Positions 24,801 through 36,790 of a stretch of DNA of 64,000 nucleotides are shown piece by piece. Location: positions 3,222,501 through 3,286,500 of the forward strand of contig NC_134520.1 in the NCBI RefSeq assembly GCF_027942865.1. Reading direction: 5' to 3'. This DNA is from Odontesthes bonariensis (Eukaryota; Chordata; Actinopteri; Atheriniformes; Atherinopsidae). A program made the translations under genes and the position numbers. Each line of letters begins with the position of its first letter. The stretch's first letter is position 1. A model generated the notes under the pieces. That model had not been told where the DNA came from, did no database searches, and worked only from the letters and a program-made list of their open reading frames with translations.

Positions 24801-27800
24801 ACAAAAGAAAACCACTTTGGAGGCACATACAAGTTTGGTAATATAGGTTTAGGGATTGGAAACTCCCCGTAACACCACCACATCACCTGCAGAACAGAAG
24901 CACGAGTTACATCAAGCCTCAAACCCTCCTGTAAATAGCAGCTCTTACCAAACTTGCCCTTCGCTTCTTTGGATGTGCCCGCCATCTTCATCTTGGCAAC
25001 CTCAAAGAAGTCTTTGATTTCTCGCTCATAGAGTCTGCTCATATAATCAACGTAAGTCTACAAAAGAGAGGAGACCTCCGTTAGAATTTACAAACGATAC
25101 ACTTAAATACACAGTGAAGACATCAAAAGAAATAGTGGGATACGAACCATTAGCTAAAGAGATTAACTTTGTTTGTCGTCATATCAAAACACATTTGCAG
25201 TTAGCACAGTAACCAACCAAAATCTTACACATCAACCACCTTATCCAAGTCTGGGCAGGAAATGAACTAAGCACACATTCAGAATATATCAAACTAATTC
25301 TTGAAATATTTGATGGGACAACTGCACTGACCCTGGAAAGGCCTTCGTACTTCTCCCTGTGGGTGTTCTTCAGCCACTCCATGAGCTTGGCGTAGCGCAG
25401 CAGGTCCCTGTGCAGGGGGCTGTGTTTGGGCAGAGTGAGCTCCGTCGTGTGCTGTGACAAAGTGGAGCTCTGGTCGTGGCCCTGAAGGAAAAGAGCGAGA
25501 ACAGATAGTAAGCGATATATCCGGTTCAAGTGCATCTTAGAGGCCTACACCGAATCGACAAATGGCCGTCTGGAATGCCCGTTTCTCTTGTCTTTTTGGG
25601 TGCGTCACGCGCGGATGGCGTCGTCGGACCCCGTCAGCGTCTTTATTTCCCCCGGCCGATTCAACATGCTGAATTGGAGTCGGGTTCATCAGTGAAAGGT
25701 CACTCTGACTGGCCGTTTAGTGTAATGAATGAAATCTGTAGTACATTAACATGAAGTTAACTGTGTTATCATTTGATGCGTGAAGCACAAATGCCTAATA
25801 TAAGCATGTGTGTACAAAACAATAAATCCAATTTGCTTCACTTATAATGCAGGTTTTTGGGTCTAAACACACACTAAAACACACCTAACAGAGCTGATCA
25901 CATGTTCGATACTAAAAACTGAACTGATGACAGCTTTACACAAGCATTGTTTTTTTTTTTTTTCTATAACAGTAGAAGTACAGACGCCTGTTTCGCTCGG
26001 CACTGCAAAGTTACATCCTCTTAAGCAAGTGTATATTGTGTGTCTGAGTTAACAGCTGGAGTTCATCTTTGCTGTATTTTCAAAGGCTGTTTCCTAACAT
26101 CAGTTTGGTGTCTGAGAGCGTTTAAAGCTGTTGAAATCTTATTTCAAGTCCCATTCCACCTTGCCGTCTATCACAAACATGTTTAGAGGATGCGATGTTC
26201 ATAATGTAGAGGATAAACTGAGATCTTCTACAATCTCAGCTTTACTCGCCGAAAAGCATCTCTCTGACTGCCATACTGATGTTCTTCTCATGTCCCCATC
26301 AGCGTTCGCATGTTCAGTCTTTACTGCTTTAACCAAAGACATGCACAGAGAGCAGTCAGGCACAGAATTTTATGATGAGAAAATTGCAGCACAGCCATGT
26401 GAGCACCCAAACATGAAAAGCCCTTAGCCGAGTCAGTTGGTGAAAGAGGAGAAATGTGGGCGGAGCCTCCTCAGCTCTGAGATCAAATGGGATGTTAGGT
26501 AGTGAAAATCATACCTCATGCACTAGACAATGCACGGTGGAAGGAAAAGCCTGAGGTCTCATGGCATGTACGCTGGAGTGAGTTGTGAGAGGTCAAACAT
26601 TAGCAAAGAAGGGGCACGTGGGGGTTGTTGTGAGGGTACTCACTGGAAGTGACAGACAGGAGGACCTATAGAACTGAGGGATGGTCATTTTGAAGTGACT
26701 GAAGTGGTTGAACTGACACAGAGACAGAAAGCAGAGTGGGATGATTCAAAGTAAGCAACAAAGAGTCAAGAACAGGAGGGACACAGCTGGAAGGAAATGA
26801 CACAAGGAAGCCCCGGAGGAGTGTTTGGGCTTAACAGGAAGTCCATAAGGAGGGAGAAAGAGCCTGGAAGAGAACACGGGAGACTATGGCCCACCATTTC
26901 ACAGCTGTCTGACGCAGGCTAGGTGTGGGGGCAACACAAACCTGGGCTATATTTCTGCTCCCATTACTTTGTTCACAAAAAATAAAAGCGGTTTTAGATT
27001 GTTTTAGGATCAATTAATTTGTAGCTTCAAGTCTTTACCAACAAACACACGCTCAAATATGTTTTTAAAATGTATATATTTACAGACGGTCATATTGAGC
27101 AATGCTAATACGATGCTTGTCAGGACGTTTGAATCACGAGGAACTCGTTACCTGATGAACAAACACATTATTAAGGTGATTGGTGAGGCGGCGAGCGAAG
27201 GTGTCCCTCAGTTCAGTGAACAGGAGCAGTTGCTGCTTCACAGCCAGCAGCTTCTCGTGGCCTATGGAAAAGAAGATGACGCTGCTTTCATTTGATTGAC
27301 TGCTTAAAAAAAACAAAAAAAAACAGCTGCAGGTAGATTTCATTTGGGCAGCAAGTAATCAATACTGCTTAGAGTGGAAACTAACCGGGTCGAAGGGCCA
27401 CGTTCATGCACTGCAGAAGAGCTTCTGAGGCGTTGATGCAGGCCTCAATACCTTTCGGGGTGGTCAGGTCTCCGTCTTGCAAGGCCCTGATGTGTCCTTT
27501 TGACAAGTCCATGTAGTTCTACAAGAGGATCGATCAAAGAACACAAACATTAACAATACAAAACAATAAAAAAAGTTTTGTTTTAATAAACAACATACAT
27601 TTTTTTTGGTTTTTTTCCCTGTAAAATCAGGTTTATGTGCCATAAAATATACCCAAAGTGAAATGCTCTTCTCAGCACTCAACAGGTCACCACACCTACC
27701 AGGTGGGTAAAAGTACAGAATGGTAAAATGCCTCACCACTAAGAACTGGATCTCATCCAGCAGTTTGCCGTTGTTGGTGTTGCTGATCTGGATGAGGCGG

Positions 27801-28548
27801 TTGCTCTGGGAGATCTGGTCCATCTGCTCCTTGACGCTCTGGAGCATCTCCTCGTAGCTGCTCAGCTTTCCCTCGATGGTGTCCACCTCCCCCAGCGCCT
27901 CATCCAGCAGCTGCATCAGGATATTCACCTGCTTCTCTGACGCCATGATGGACTGAATGTTGGCCTACAAGATTGAGAAGTGTTAGAGATGAATAGGGGT
28001 TGAATGTCTCTTAAGAACACGCCACATCCTGAAACTGAGAAATAAAAAAAGTCATCTTGGAGGATCCTGTTTAGGCAAGTTTCTGACATAAATTCACCGC
28101 AGGCGTTTTACTCACCCCATCTAAAACCTGCAGCTCCTTGAAGAGCTTCTCTGCAAAGGCTTCAGCATTGGAGATGGCGTACTCGCAAATCTCCATCATG
28201 CCCTCGATGTCCTGCTCCTCGCGGGTGCTGAGCTCCTGGTAGTCGTCCAATGCGTCCTCGTCGCCCCCCGCCACACTTTGGCTCTCACCGCTTGGCACTG
28301 ACTCTAAGTCCACGAAAAGACACGAAAAGAGAACACGCAAGCCGTGAGCACAAGCACAGACTTCCAGCCACAGTCTGGTATGAAAACCTTTCGAGAAGAA
28401 CCAACTACGGACGCGGTGGCGTTCAGTAATCGGAAATGCTATCCGAAAGTTTTCATTGTTTTATCTGGAAAAACTGCAGTAAAAGTGTACAAAAAGGGAG
28501 CAGGACAATGAGCACATAATGGAAAACAATCTGAGGCCGTGGCCAAAA

Positions 28549-28590
<42 letters not shown>

Positions 28591-29950
28591 GAAGCACGTC
28601 TAAATTCTGAACCGAGTATGTTTATTAGCTGAACATACTTCTTAACATTTACACTTGAAGATAAAATGATTAAATATTAATAATCTGCAAAGTAGAGCAA
28701 CATGAACTAACATGAGGACAAAGCAGACGCAGGATGCACTAATGAGCATATGTAACTAAATAATTATATGGAGTGGACAAGCTGAGAGTAAAGTAAAAAA
28801 CAAACAAAAAAAAAACATTATAATGTGTGTTATAAATTACTGAGTAAAGTTAATAATGCCCTAAATGTTTAATGGCATGTTTCAAATGACAGAAATCCAC
28901 AAGGAAGTGAGCGTCTCTGATGAGAATGAGTGTTTGAAGTCATGAAAAGACAATGGAGAGGAGTGAGGAGGGGGATGTTTAGTCCTACCAACCTTCCGCT
29001 TTAGGAAGTTCTGGCCAGAGAAAGTGTCAGAGAGAAAAGTGAGAACAAAGAAGAATTTAACACAGGAAACCATACCACAAAGCAAGATACAAAGAAGAGC
29101 CTGAACAGCTTCAAAATACTCTTTTTATAAAAAAAAATATATTAAATCTACCAAAATCCAGGTGACATTTGCCCTTCTGAGAATAATAACAACTAAATGG
29201 AACCTTGAATTTTGAAATTAAGATACTTCCAACATGCACATTACAAAAAAAAAAATTAGAAAATTAAAAACCACCTTCACAGAAATATGATCAAATGACG
29301 GAAAGGTGCATGCAGGCGCAGGGCTGGCTGAGGATAGATGGCTTACACACCTTCAAGCAGCTGAGAGCTGACATTCACAAACTCCATCTTCCTCCTCAGA
29401 TAACGCTGGTTCAGCTTCCAAATGCAGGAAATGAAGGAGTTTTTCTCAGCCGTGCTGCTCGCCAGCCAGCGGTACACCTTCTCAAAATGAAGATCAAACT
29501 CGGGATTCTCCTAAAAGCGAAAGCATATTAGTCCCGACCGTGGGATGAAGAAAACTTAGAAGACAAGAGTTACAGAGGGGACAATTCGTATGTCTAACCT
29601 TGCTGGCATCTTTGGCATCTACTTGCGTCAGGTCTCTGAGCTCCCAGGTCTGCTGCCTCTTGTAGAAGTCCCCTTTGTCGGATTTTTTCACCTTAACCAC
29701 TTTAACCTGGACAGGCCTCTCTGTGGTAACTAGAAGAAAAGATAGCACACTTTCAAAAAATATCCGCCTTTGTCATTAATCATCATCTCCAGCTTTTTTT
29801 TTTCTTTTTTCTTTTTACACCTGTACCTGTAGCACACAAGAAGCAGTTCTTCTTCTTCTTTCCTGCTTTGCAGACATTAACAATGCCAAGGAGCCGCTCA
29901 TCGTTGGGTGTGAAGATGTCCCGCTGGAGAGCGTGCTTGATGGCTGTCAT
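21802..29950 (-). CDS. exoc1: Exocyst complex component 1 (Sec3)
   Basis: Subunit of the octameric exocyst that tethers secretory vesicles at the plasma membrane; the N-terminal PH-like domain binds PI(4,5)P2 and Rho GTPases. Eighteen coding exons were joined in frame: 29950-29827, 29729-29599, 29510-29351, 28303-28116, 27964-27737, 27518-27386, 27261-27152, 25481-25332, 25057-24949, 24471-24427, 24038-23875, 23788-23675, 23429-23350, 23224-22996, 22836-22653, 22558-22359, 22245-22051, 21954-21802. They give about 898 aa; human is 894. Nearly identical blocks include [93 protein letters not shown] and [20 protein letters not shown]. The C-terminal half is the Sec3_C helical-rod domain; about residues 170-260 are coiled coil. 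The 45-nt exon 24471-24427 ([15 protein letters not shown]) is a probable cassette exon. Confidence 0.96.
26644..26712 (-). other. Predicted 69-nt in-frame cassette exon of exoc1
   Basis: In the 1.67-kb intron between exons ending at 27152 and starting at 25481. A long pyrimidine tract and CAG acceptor (CTTTCTGTCTCTGTGTCAG) precede 23 open codons reading [16 protein letters not shown] and onwards, followed by a consensus donor CCA|GTGAGT. The flanking exons both meet in phase 0, so inclusion keeps the frame and adds 23 residues between VFVHQ and GHDQSST. No transcript evidence is available here. Confidence 0.6.
28552..28588. repeat. (AT)n microsatellite
   Basis: About 15 AT units preceded by a poly-A run, within the exoc1 intron between exons 3 and 4. 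Confidence 0.95.
28993..29010 (-). other. Predicted 18-nt microexon of exoc1
   Basis: In the intron between exons 29510-29351 and 28303-28116. The acceptor CTTTCTCTGGCCAG precedes 18 nt and the donor is AAG|GTTGGT. Both flanking exons are in phase 1, so inclusion adds six residues (LPKAEE in the joined frame, between QLLE and SVPSG). I recall mammalian Exoc1 variants with a very similar LPKVEESVPSG stretch, which supports it as a conserved microexon. Confidence 0.65.
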
Positions 29951-30249
29951 GGTGGATGCTGTCTTACAGAACATAACAGGTGCTGATTACTGTGGCCATC
30001 AGGGACACACGCATCCATTACATGTCACTAAGACTAGTCGTTAATATTCACCGACATGCCGTTGAACTTATTTGCTCAGACGTGCACTGGACGAACCAGA
30101 ACATACGAAATTACAGACAGCATGACAGTACAAAAACAACAACAACAACAACAAAACGCAGATTTAGTTAAACACTGGTTTTATGTTTTCTTCTTTTTAT
30201 TTGGACCATTGTTGTTTTGCACCTCAGAGGATTCGTCGGTGTTCCTCAC

Positions 30250-30282
30250 CACCACGAAGTTATCAAAAGCATCGATCATTTT
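30250..30282 (-). other. Possible upstream exoc1 exon with in-frame ATG
   Basis: The acceptor TTATCAG precedes AAAATGATCGATGC, and a good donor GTG|GTGAGG closes 33 nt. Reading from its ATG gives MIDAFDNFVV. If spliced to ACAGCATCCACC before the exoc1 ATG (acceptor CTGTAAG at 29963/29962) the frame continues into MTAIKHAL. It could be a 5' UTR exon or add 14 residues. Confidence 0.35.
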
Positions 30283-30540
30283 CTGATAAAGAAGATATTA
30301 TTTAGTGAGGTTATTAGATTTGTGTCTTTTGAGCATTCGGTGCTTTACAAGACACCCGTGGCTGTTTATATTAAGCATACGAGGCAGTGACCATAAACCA
30401 CATAGACAGTATTTTGAAATATAAAAGTCGTCTTCTGGTGGAGTTCTTCCCAGTTTATGTCCACACCGTCCTCTCCGCGGTTAGCTTGCTGACTGCTAAG
30501 GACCTAGCTAAAAGTGGTTAGCATCAACCAAGAAACTTAC

Positions 30541-30690
30541 CAACACCGAGGTTAGTGTGGCTACATTCGCAAAACGTTTAACCAGACTGCTGTCAGCTTT
30601 ATCAATCAAAGAGCCTTACATGTATCTTCAATTAGTTGAATATCGCAAAAAGCCGTTACCTTATTAATATCAACCCACCAGCCCTTCAAA
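30541..30690 (-). promoter_or_regulatory. exoc1 5' UTR first exon and promoter
   Basis: A consensus donor GTTG|GTAAGT at 30541/30540 on the minus strand, with an alternative AAG|GTAACG near 30657, marks the likely non-coding first exon. The sequence upstream (30690-30740) contains GC-rich patches. The transcription start is not resolved. Confidence 0.4.
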
Positions 30691-30740
30691 GCACCGCCCT
30701 CTCACTTCCTGGTTGTCGGCCGCAGCTGTCATGTGACACT

Positions 30741-32035
30741 GTCAACATCCAGAGAAATCCACACCCACTACTCTTTACAATATCCTCACATGAAGAGACA
30801 GCACCGCAGACTGAACAAAATCCAAAGCCTGGCACTAACAAATGATAAAATTTGCATTTATGATGACTTGCATTCAGCATGCTATGTGTAAATAATCTTC
30901 TTGGCTAAACTTGAGACTTTTGTCAAAGAAGTTCCTCTTTTTGTGTCATTATGCTCAAAAATAGCTACAGTGTCTTCACTCTGGTAAATGATCTGGTCTC
31001 CAAAAATTCATTGGAATCCTTTGATCCAAATTAAATATGTGTCTCAAAGTAAAATGTAAAGATAACTGGATGTATGTATGTTATATTTAGATCAGTTCTC
31101 TATTTTTTGTATGCAAATGAATGGTACATTTCATTATTTTTTAAAACTATTTTGTATATTTCCACACTCTAAAATCTGACATCTCTTCCTGATGATGATC
31201 CTTATCATCATTATCAATCAAAAATTAGCTTTTCAGAACACCAGGTGGCATTGTTAATCCATAAAATATTTGATATTTCTCTAAAGACCCGGTGTTATGC
31301 TACATGCGTGCTGTTCTTACACATGATATATGCATGTGTGGCTGTTGTCAGTGTTATATAGATGCATTAGTCATGCGTTGCAACAATAAAACTGATTAAC
31401 TTGGCCCTGGGTTTATTGGAAGTCTACTGTGGCCATTAGGAGATTTTAAGCAGACCAATAAAGAAAGAAGTCAAGCAAGTGTCAACACAGTGAGTCAGAT
31501 GTGATGGAGATGAAAATCAGAGATTAAGAAATGATCTGCACACAGTGCCTTGAGGCACATATTCTGTGTTTCACGTTATTGTGCAGAGACAATGTTGGAT
31601 TTCCCAGTTGATGAACGTGGCACACTCTGTCATCACCAGTTAAATTCAGCATCTCTTCCAGCTTGTGACGCAGGCTTCCAAACAAAGCCCTCCAATGTGG
31701 ATATTTCAAAACATGTCCAACTTCTATGATCTTTGTTTTCCTTTTTCGTCACTTGTTATGTTTCATGAGCTCTGTCTCCTGTGTTCATTGTACAGCAACA
31801 AAAAAAAACATACTTAATTCAGGCAAACCTAAAGGCATGAGTGGAGGTTGTGTCAAATGGTCTCTGTGGTGTCTTTTGTCTGGAGCGATGTGTAGCATTT
31901 CTTTTCCTCCAGCTGCCAGGAATGTTAACACACGAGGTAGCTCATAAAGACATGATGTGTCACACAATTACAGGGTTATTTTAAATTTAAAAAAAAAAAA
32001 ACTGCAAAAAAAACCAGACTGTCAGACTAACACAG
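30741..32035. other. Intergenic, no gene seen
   Basis: AT-rich upstream flank of exoc1. It holds short unrelated ORFs, a poly-A tract at 31989-32000, and nothing else I can name. Confidence 0.4.
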
Positions 32036-32640
32036 AAATCACTGCATGATCTCTGGAGAGCTTCCAGAAATCATTGTCTGTGAACAGAGTTAGCTGTGTC
32101 AGCAAATGCAGGTTAAAGGTCTGTCATGTAAAGAAGAAGCCATATGTGAACATGACCCAGAAACCCCACCGTGTTCTCTGGGTCAAAGCCTGTAGGTCTG
32201 ATGGTATGGGGGTACATTAGTGTCTTTGGTACAAGCAACTTGCACATCTTGAAAAACACCATCAGTGCTGAGAGGTATATACAGGTTTTAGACAACATAT
32301 GCCCCCATTAAAATGACGAGTTTCTGAGGGAAGGCATTGCGTATTTCAGCAAAAATATGTTAAACCACATACTGCTTCTATTACAACAGCATGGATTCGT
32401 AGTAGAAGAGTCGTTCGGCACATCATCAAATGCAAAATAGGACCCAGGATGGTTGAGCAGCCTGAATCCTAAATCAGACAAGAAAGGTCCAACAGCCTCC
32501 TCAGCTCCAAGACATTTATACACTGTTGTTAAAAGAAGAAGGGATGCTACACAAGAGGGGATGTTGGGCAGTTAAACTGCTCACTTTCAACATTTGATAT
32601 GTTTTTTTTTTTGTCCAAACTTTTCTGGGATCAGGTTGAA
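32036..32640 (+). mobile_element. Second Tc1/mariner-like remnant, internally deleted
   Basis: The plus strand keeps decayed pieces of a fish Tc1/mariner transposase. An early catalytic-domain piece lies around 32100-32185. It is followed by the region corresponding to LMVWG (about 32195-32215) and ERYIQVL (near 32270), and then the block around the second catalytic aspartate and HTAS (32335-32410). The 3' part (32500-32570) reads ACACTGTTGTTAAAAGAAG, typical of the C-terminal coding end. The segment carrying the first catalytic Asp is deleted and multiple stops are present. It is clearly a different family from the copy at the left edge. Confidence 0.7.
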
Positions 32641-33646
32641 AATTAGTCTAAATAATTTTTTTTTTCACTTTTCTTTTTCTTGTGAAGAAAGATGACTAAG
32701 TGTATGTGTTGGGGCTATGAGGTATGTAAGATTATGTCCATTTTGTTCCTAATATGTGCAATCTACATCTGAACATCACACACAACAGATACTCAGACAT
32801 GACCATATAGACTCTTCTGGCATGCCACGTGATGAATTTCGCTGATTATTTCATGTTTTCCACTGCTCTGGTAATTCTGTCTATATATATATATTTTTTT
32901 ATGAGCAACACGTTTCGACGTGTGCAAAAAAGAAAGCAAAAGAATTTTTGGCTATTAAGATATCAAGCAAAAACATGTTTCTGGGCTTATCGTGGTTGAA
33001 AACTTTCAGAGGAGATAGACAAACAAAGTGGGAGGGGGAGAGGGTTCTCTTCTAAAGAAACCTGTTGTGTCAGGAGGCCAGAGCACCCATGAAGGAGCCC
33101 CATAGATGACACGCAGATGTGCCTTGCAAACAAAGGAGGTGTTCGCGCTGGTGCTACAGTGTCAGGGGAGGGTGATTACATCTGTGTGATCTACATTTGA
33201 CATTCACATTGGTGATTGACAGCAGATAGCATTTTCTATTTTGGTTTGGAATCAGAAATGTTGGAGTTGCTATCTGGATGGCATTTTCTGCAGCCTTTAA
33301 TATGCTGGAAGAAGGCATCATCAGCATTGTTTTAGACCCTGTTTATTGAACTGCCAGCACACACACACACAAATGTACAAATCTGCATACACGCTGACGT
33401 AAAAATCAAAAATCTCCCACTGTGACCTGTGTGTTTACTTTGTTTTCTACGGTCATAGCTTTAAAAAGTCTTGAGCTCAATCAGCAAACTGAAATGAAAA
33501 TGTGTCCTGAACTCAAAATACATACATTTACTTTACACGTCCTTCTGTCATGATATTCTCTATTGACTCTGATCGTGCAACTTTACTTGAAAATTTGGAG
33601 ATAAAGTTCATCAAAGATCATGACTGAACCAATACAAACAAACACA
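32641..33646. other. Intergenic, no gene seen
   Basis: AT-rich with short (AT)n and (CA)n tracts at about 32880-32900 and 33357-33370. No coding signal. Confidence 0.4.
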
Positions 33647-34350
33647 TCATAGGAGCAGCACAGCTATATGAGAGCCCGCGTGAATGTTTTGCCCCACTTT
33701 GGCAACCTCAATCCTGAGGTGAGGTCTTTGCTCATCACTCAGATTACACATACAGAAGAACACGTCAGTCAACCAAAGTGAAGCAAGCACGAGAGCGGCT
33801 ATTACAAGGTACATGCAAATCTCTTTGCTTGTTATCTGGATCAATCATGTGCGGGATTTTGTTTTAGAGTAATCATGTAATTTAAAGTGAGTGCATGCAT
33901 GCGTATTGTGTGCTTATTCTTTATTGGGCCACCTGAAATCAGTTGACCACGAGAGAACCTGGATGCGATATGCCAGGTGCAGCTCAAAATCCATAAGTCC
34001 AGAATTTGTAGAGGAGGCATTTGTCATGCGCAGGTTGGCAGTCGTCATAGCTGACCAAACAGGAGAAGAGCAGGGAAAAAGGTAAAAGAAAAACGAGTTG
34101 AGGGTTAGGTGAGGGTTGGACTGAGAGCATTAAATTATAGAGTAATAGGACAATTATGAATAAAAATAAGCCAAAAGGAAAAAACATTAAAAATCCTGAT
34201 ATCTGTTCTGAGCCCACATAACAACGACTCTGGATTCAGACCTGCTGCTAAGCTGAGCACTTTCTGTGTGGTGTTTGGAATCTCATCCAATGTTTTATTT
34301 TTTAGATTCTCAATAATCATATTGTCGAATGTTAGCCTTTTAGTTTTCAT
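33647..34350 (-). CDS. Tentative three-exon gene for a small single-pass membrane protein
   Basis: I do not recognise this protein. Three minus-strand segments join in frame. Exon A is 34350-34242, opening MKTKRLTFDNMIIENLKNKT. Exon B is 34050-33959, containing MTNASSTNSGLMDFELHL; it follows an excellent pyrimidine tract and GGTCAG acceptor. Exon C is 33835-33647, from ITSKEICMY to the stop. The product is about 129 aa. A hydrophobic span of roughly 20 residues (MYLVIAALVLASLWLTDVFF) starts exon C's membrane segment, preceded by Asn-rich, potentially glycosylated sequence and followed by a polar tail with CMCN and DEQRPHLRIEV. Phases (1, then 0) are consistent. Weak points are both donors (G|GTCTGA and CAG|GTTCTC), which are far from consensus, and the lack of a known homologue. 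It occupies the position where human has EXOC1L but does not resemble it. Confidence 0.33.
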
Positions 34351-36790
34351 TTGGTGAACTGGATGGTTTAAGCTACTAGTGTAGACGGTCCATCACATTC
34401 AAATAGCTCTGCACTGTTTCTTCAGTTAGTACGTTCCCTGGTAAAACAGCTGGAGCAGCGCTGTTGAGTTCCAGTGGGTTAAAGAAATACGGCATAAACA
34501 GACCTTTTTCACAACCGCCATTCTGACATGACACAGCAAGGAAACACAGGCGCTATCAATCCCATAATTTGAGGCTATGTACCAAATGGAACAGAATTTT
34601 CATTAATGTCATTAACAATTTCACTGTTTACCTACAATTTCATATCAAAATGGCCACTGTGGAAATGGTTAATTGTTGTCATTCTAATGGAAAGGTGCAA
34701 CAATTTAAAGGAGTTTGATGTAGTTATAAAAACCTGTTGGCTGATTTTCTGGTTGAGTCACTGAAGCCCACGCAGGTGTTTCCACTTGTTGCCTAATTAG
34801 GTCTCTAATGTGTGGATGTGTACAGACCCAAAACAGTTTAAAATGCCCTCATTATCACATTTTCTTAATTGTGTTATTGCGGCACAACACACAAGTCTGA
34901 GGCCAACAAGCACCATATGAGCACAATGTCGAACCCCATTAGAGTGTGGAATTATGTCAGAATGTGCCACTCCATTATAAGACTGAACTCTTTTGGAAAG
35001 TTAAACTGCTGGGAGAAATCTGTTAAAATGTCAACATTTAGTCAAACATAGAGCCCCGCTGGTGAACTCCTAAGAACCTTACGCTCTTTGACAGAACACG
35101 AGGAACAACAAAATCCGATCAAACCTGGAACTCTTAGAATATGGAACTCGTAAATGAAGTCAGATGTTTGAAAGGGCCATAATTACCAACAGAGGCTATT
35201 CCAGCTGCAAAGCAAACACAACATTTGGAAATGTTATGAAAGTCAATGCTTATTTTTATGTCTACAATGGAACAAATGATAAAACTAGAAACTGAAGAAA
35301 GGCTTTACCATGAGCGATGTTGGATGTTATGTGAAATAATTACGTTCTTATCTCACACAGTGGTTTATGGACCACACAATGGAGAATCGCTGACCATATA
35401 ATGTACTAACTACGTAACAGGAACGTAACACCCATCACAAAAGAGTGAACTGTACACATGCTACAGTAGATATGGCTGTGTGTCCGAGTACCTTTAAAAA
35501 ACCCACAACAATCTGTTATTTTTAAATGCGTTTGAGTCGAAGAGGAGATTACAGCTCCTCATTATATCTTTCTATTTTCTTTTAATATATCTTGCACCAT
35601 ATGGTTTATAGATCTGGGATGTGTTTATTTTGCATGATCCATTAGGTGTTGACTTACACAAATCCCAAACAGGAAATCATAACGCACTCTGCAGTGGCAG
35701 CACTTTCAAGCTCTGAATGATGTTTCGCGTACGTCATGTCAATGGAGCATTACTCTCATTTAAACCAGAACATTTGTTGGTACATGCTTGCCCCAGATCT
35801 CGATTGGAAGCTGAATTTGGGGTGGATATCTTTGTGAAATCTGTGACAGCAAACATTCATCGTAGCAAAAGGGGAAGTGGGTTGTTTATTGATGACATTC
35901 ATTTAGCCGACTGTGCCCACACAGGAAATTGTAAATGTGCCAGATGAAATATATTGATACGTATAACGTTGTAGTGAAACATAATTCCACAAAAACACTT
36001 GCTTGGATCTCTGTTACGTGATGCTAGTGTCCCATGTAACATTATTAGTAAGCAAATTCCAAGATCAAAATGCATAGATCATCTTTGCATTGAGATTACA
36101 GTATATTTGTGTGGTTAAGATAACAATGTCCTTCAGCTGATATGTAATATTACATTTTCTGATTAGTTTGAAATTCAAATCACGGAATATTCTAGCTTTG
36201 TTTTGAAAGTCTGCCTGTACACATACATTTGTTTCGATTCATAAAGTTTAACTAGGTTTAGGACAAGGTGGCAGCTTCTATTAAATGCAAAAAATTAAAT
36301 TTAGAAAAAAATGTATTCAAATATTTCATCGCAATTTGTAGGATGGGTGACAAAAATTCTGTTTTTAGTGATTCCAGCCATTTTGCTACCCAATAAACAA
36401 AGAGTCTTGATATATCACATAGAGTTAACTAATGTTTATTGTAGGAGGATATGACTTGTTAATGAGTTACTCGCCCCTCTAATTTTCCAGTCATAAACAC
36501 CAGTCAAAACCCAGATGTGTTTCGGTCGGTCGCACTCTGTGCTCACCACTCTAGTCCCAGTGTTTAAAATGAAAGTTTCTGGTGGACAGCTTGAGAGGGA
36601 TTATTTTAAATGTACATTAAAATTGTAAATAAAAAGGCTAAAGCCATTAGTTTGTTAGAATAACTTGAAAATGAAAAAAGAGAGAAATATCCACCTGTAC
36701 ATTTTTATCTCAATAGTTTGGTTTCAATATGGAATAAAAGTACTGTATACGATTTGTTCATGACACGTTTTTGCAACCTAATACCCGTTG
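34351..36790. other. Intergenic, no gene seen
   Basis: A 76-codon open frame at 35717-35947 (+) has no recognisable motif or splice context. The rest is AT-rich. Confidence 0.4.

Noticed and set aside
33647-34350. Calling this locus exoc1l because of its position
   Set aside because: Despite the syntenic place, no convincing similarity to the Sec3 PH-like domain is visible; exon C has a transmembrane span instead.
35717-35947. 76-codon open frame (+) in the exoc1-nmu interval
   Set aside because: Single exon without motif, paired splice sites or promoter features.
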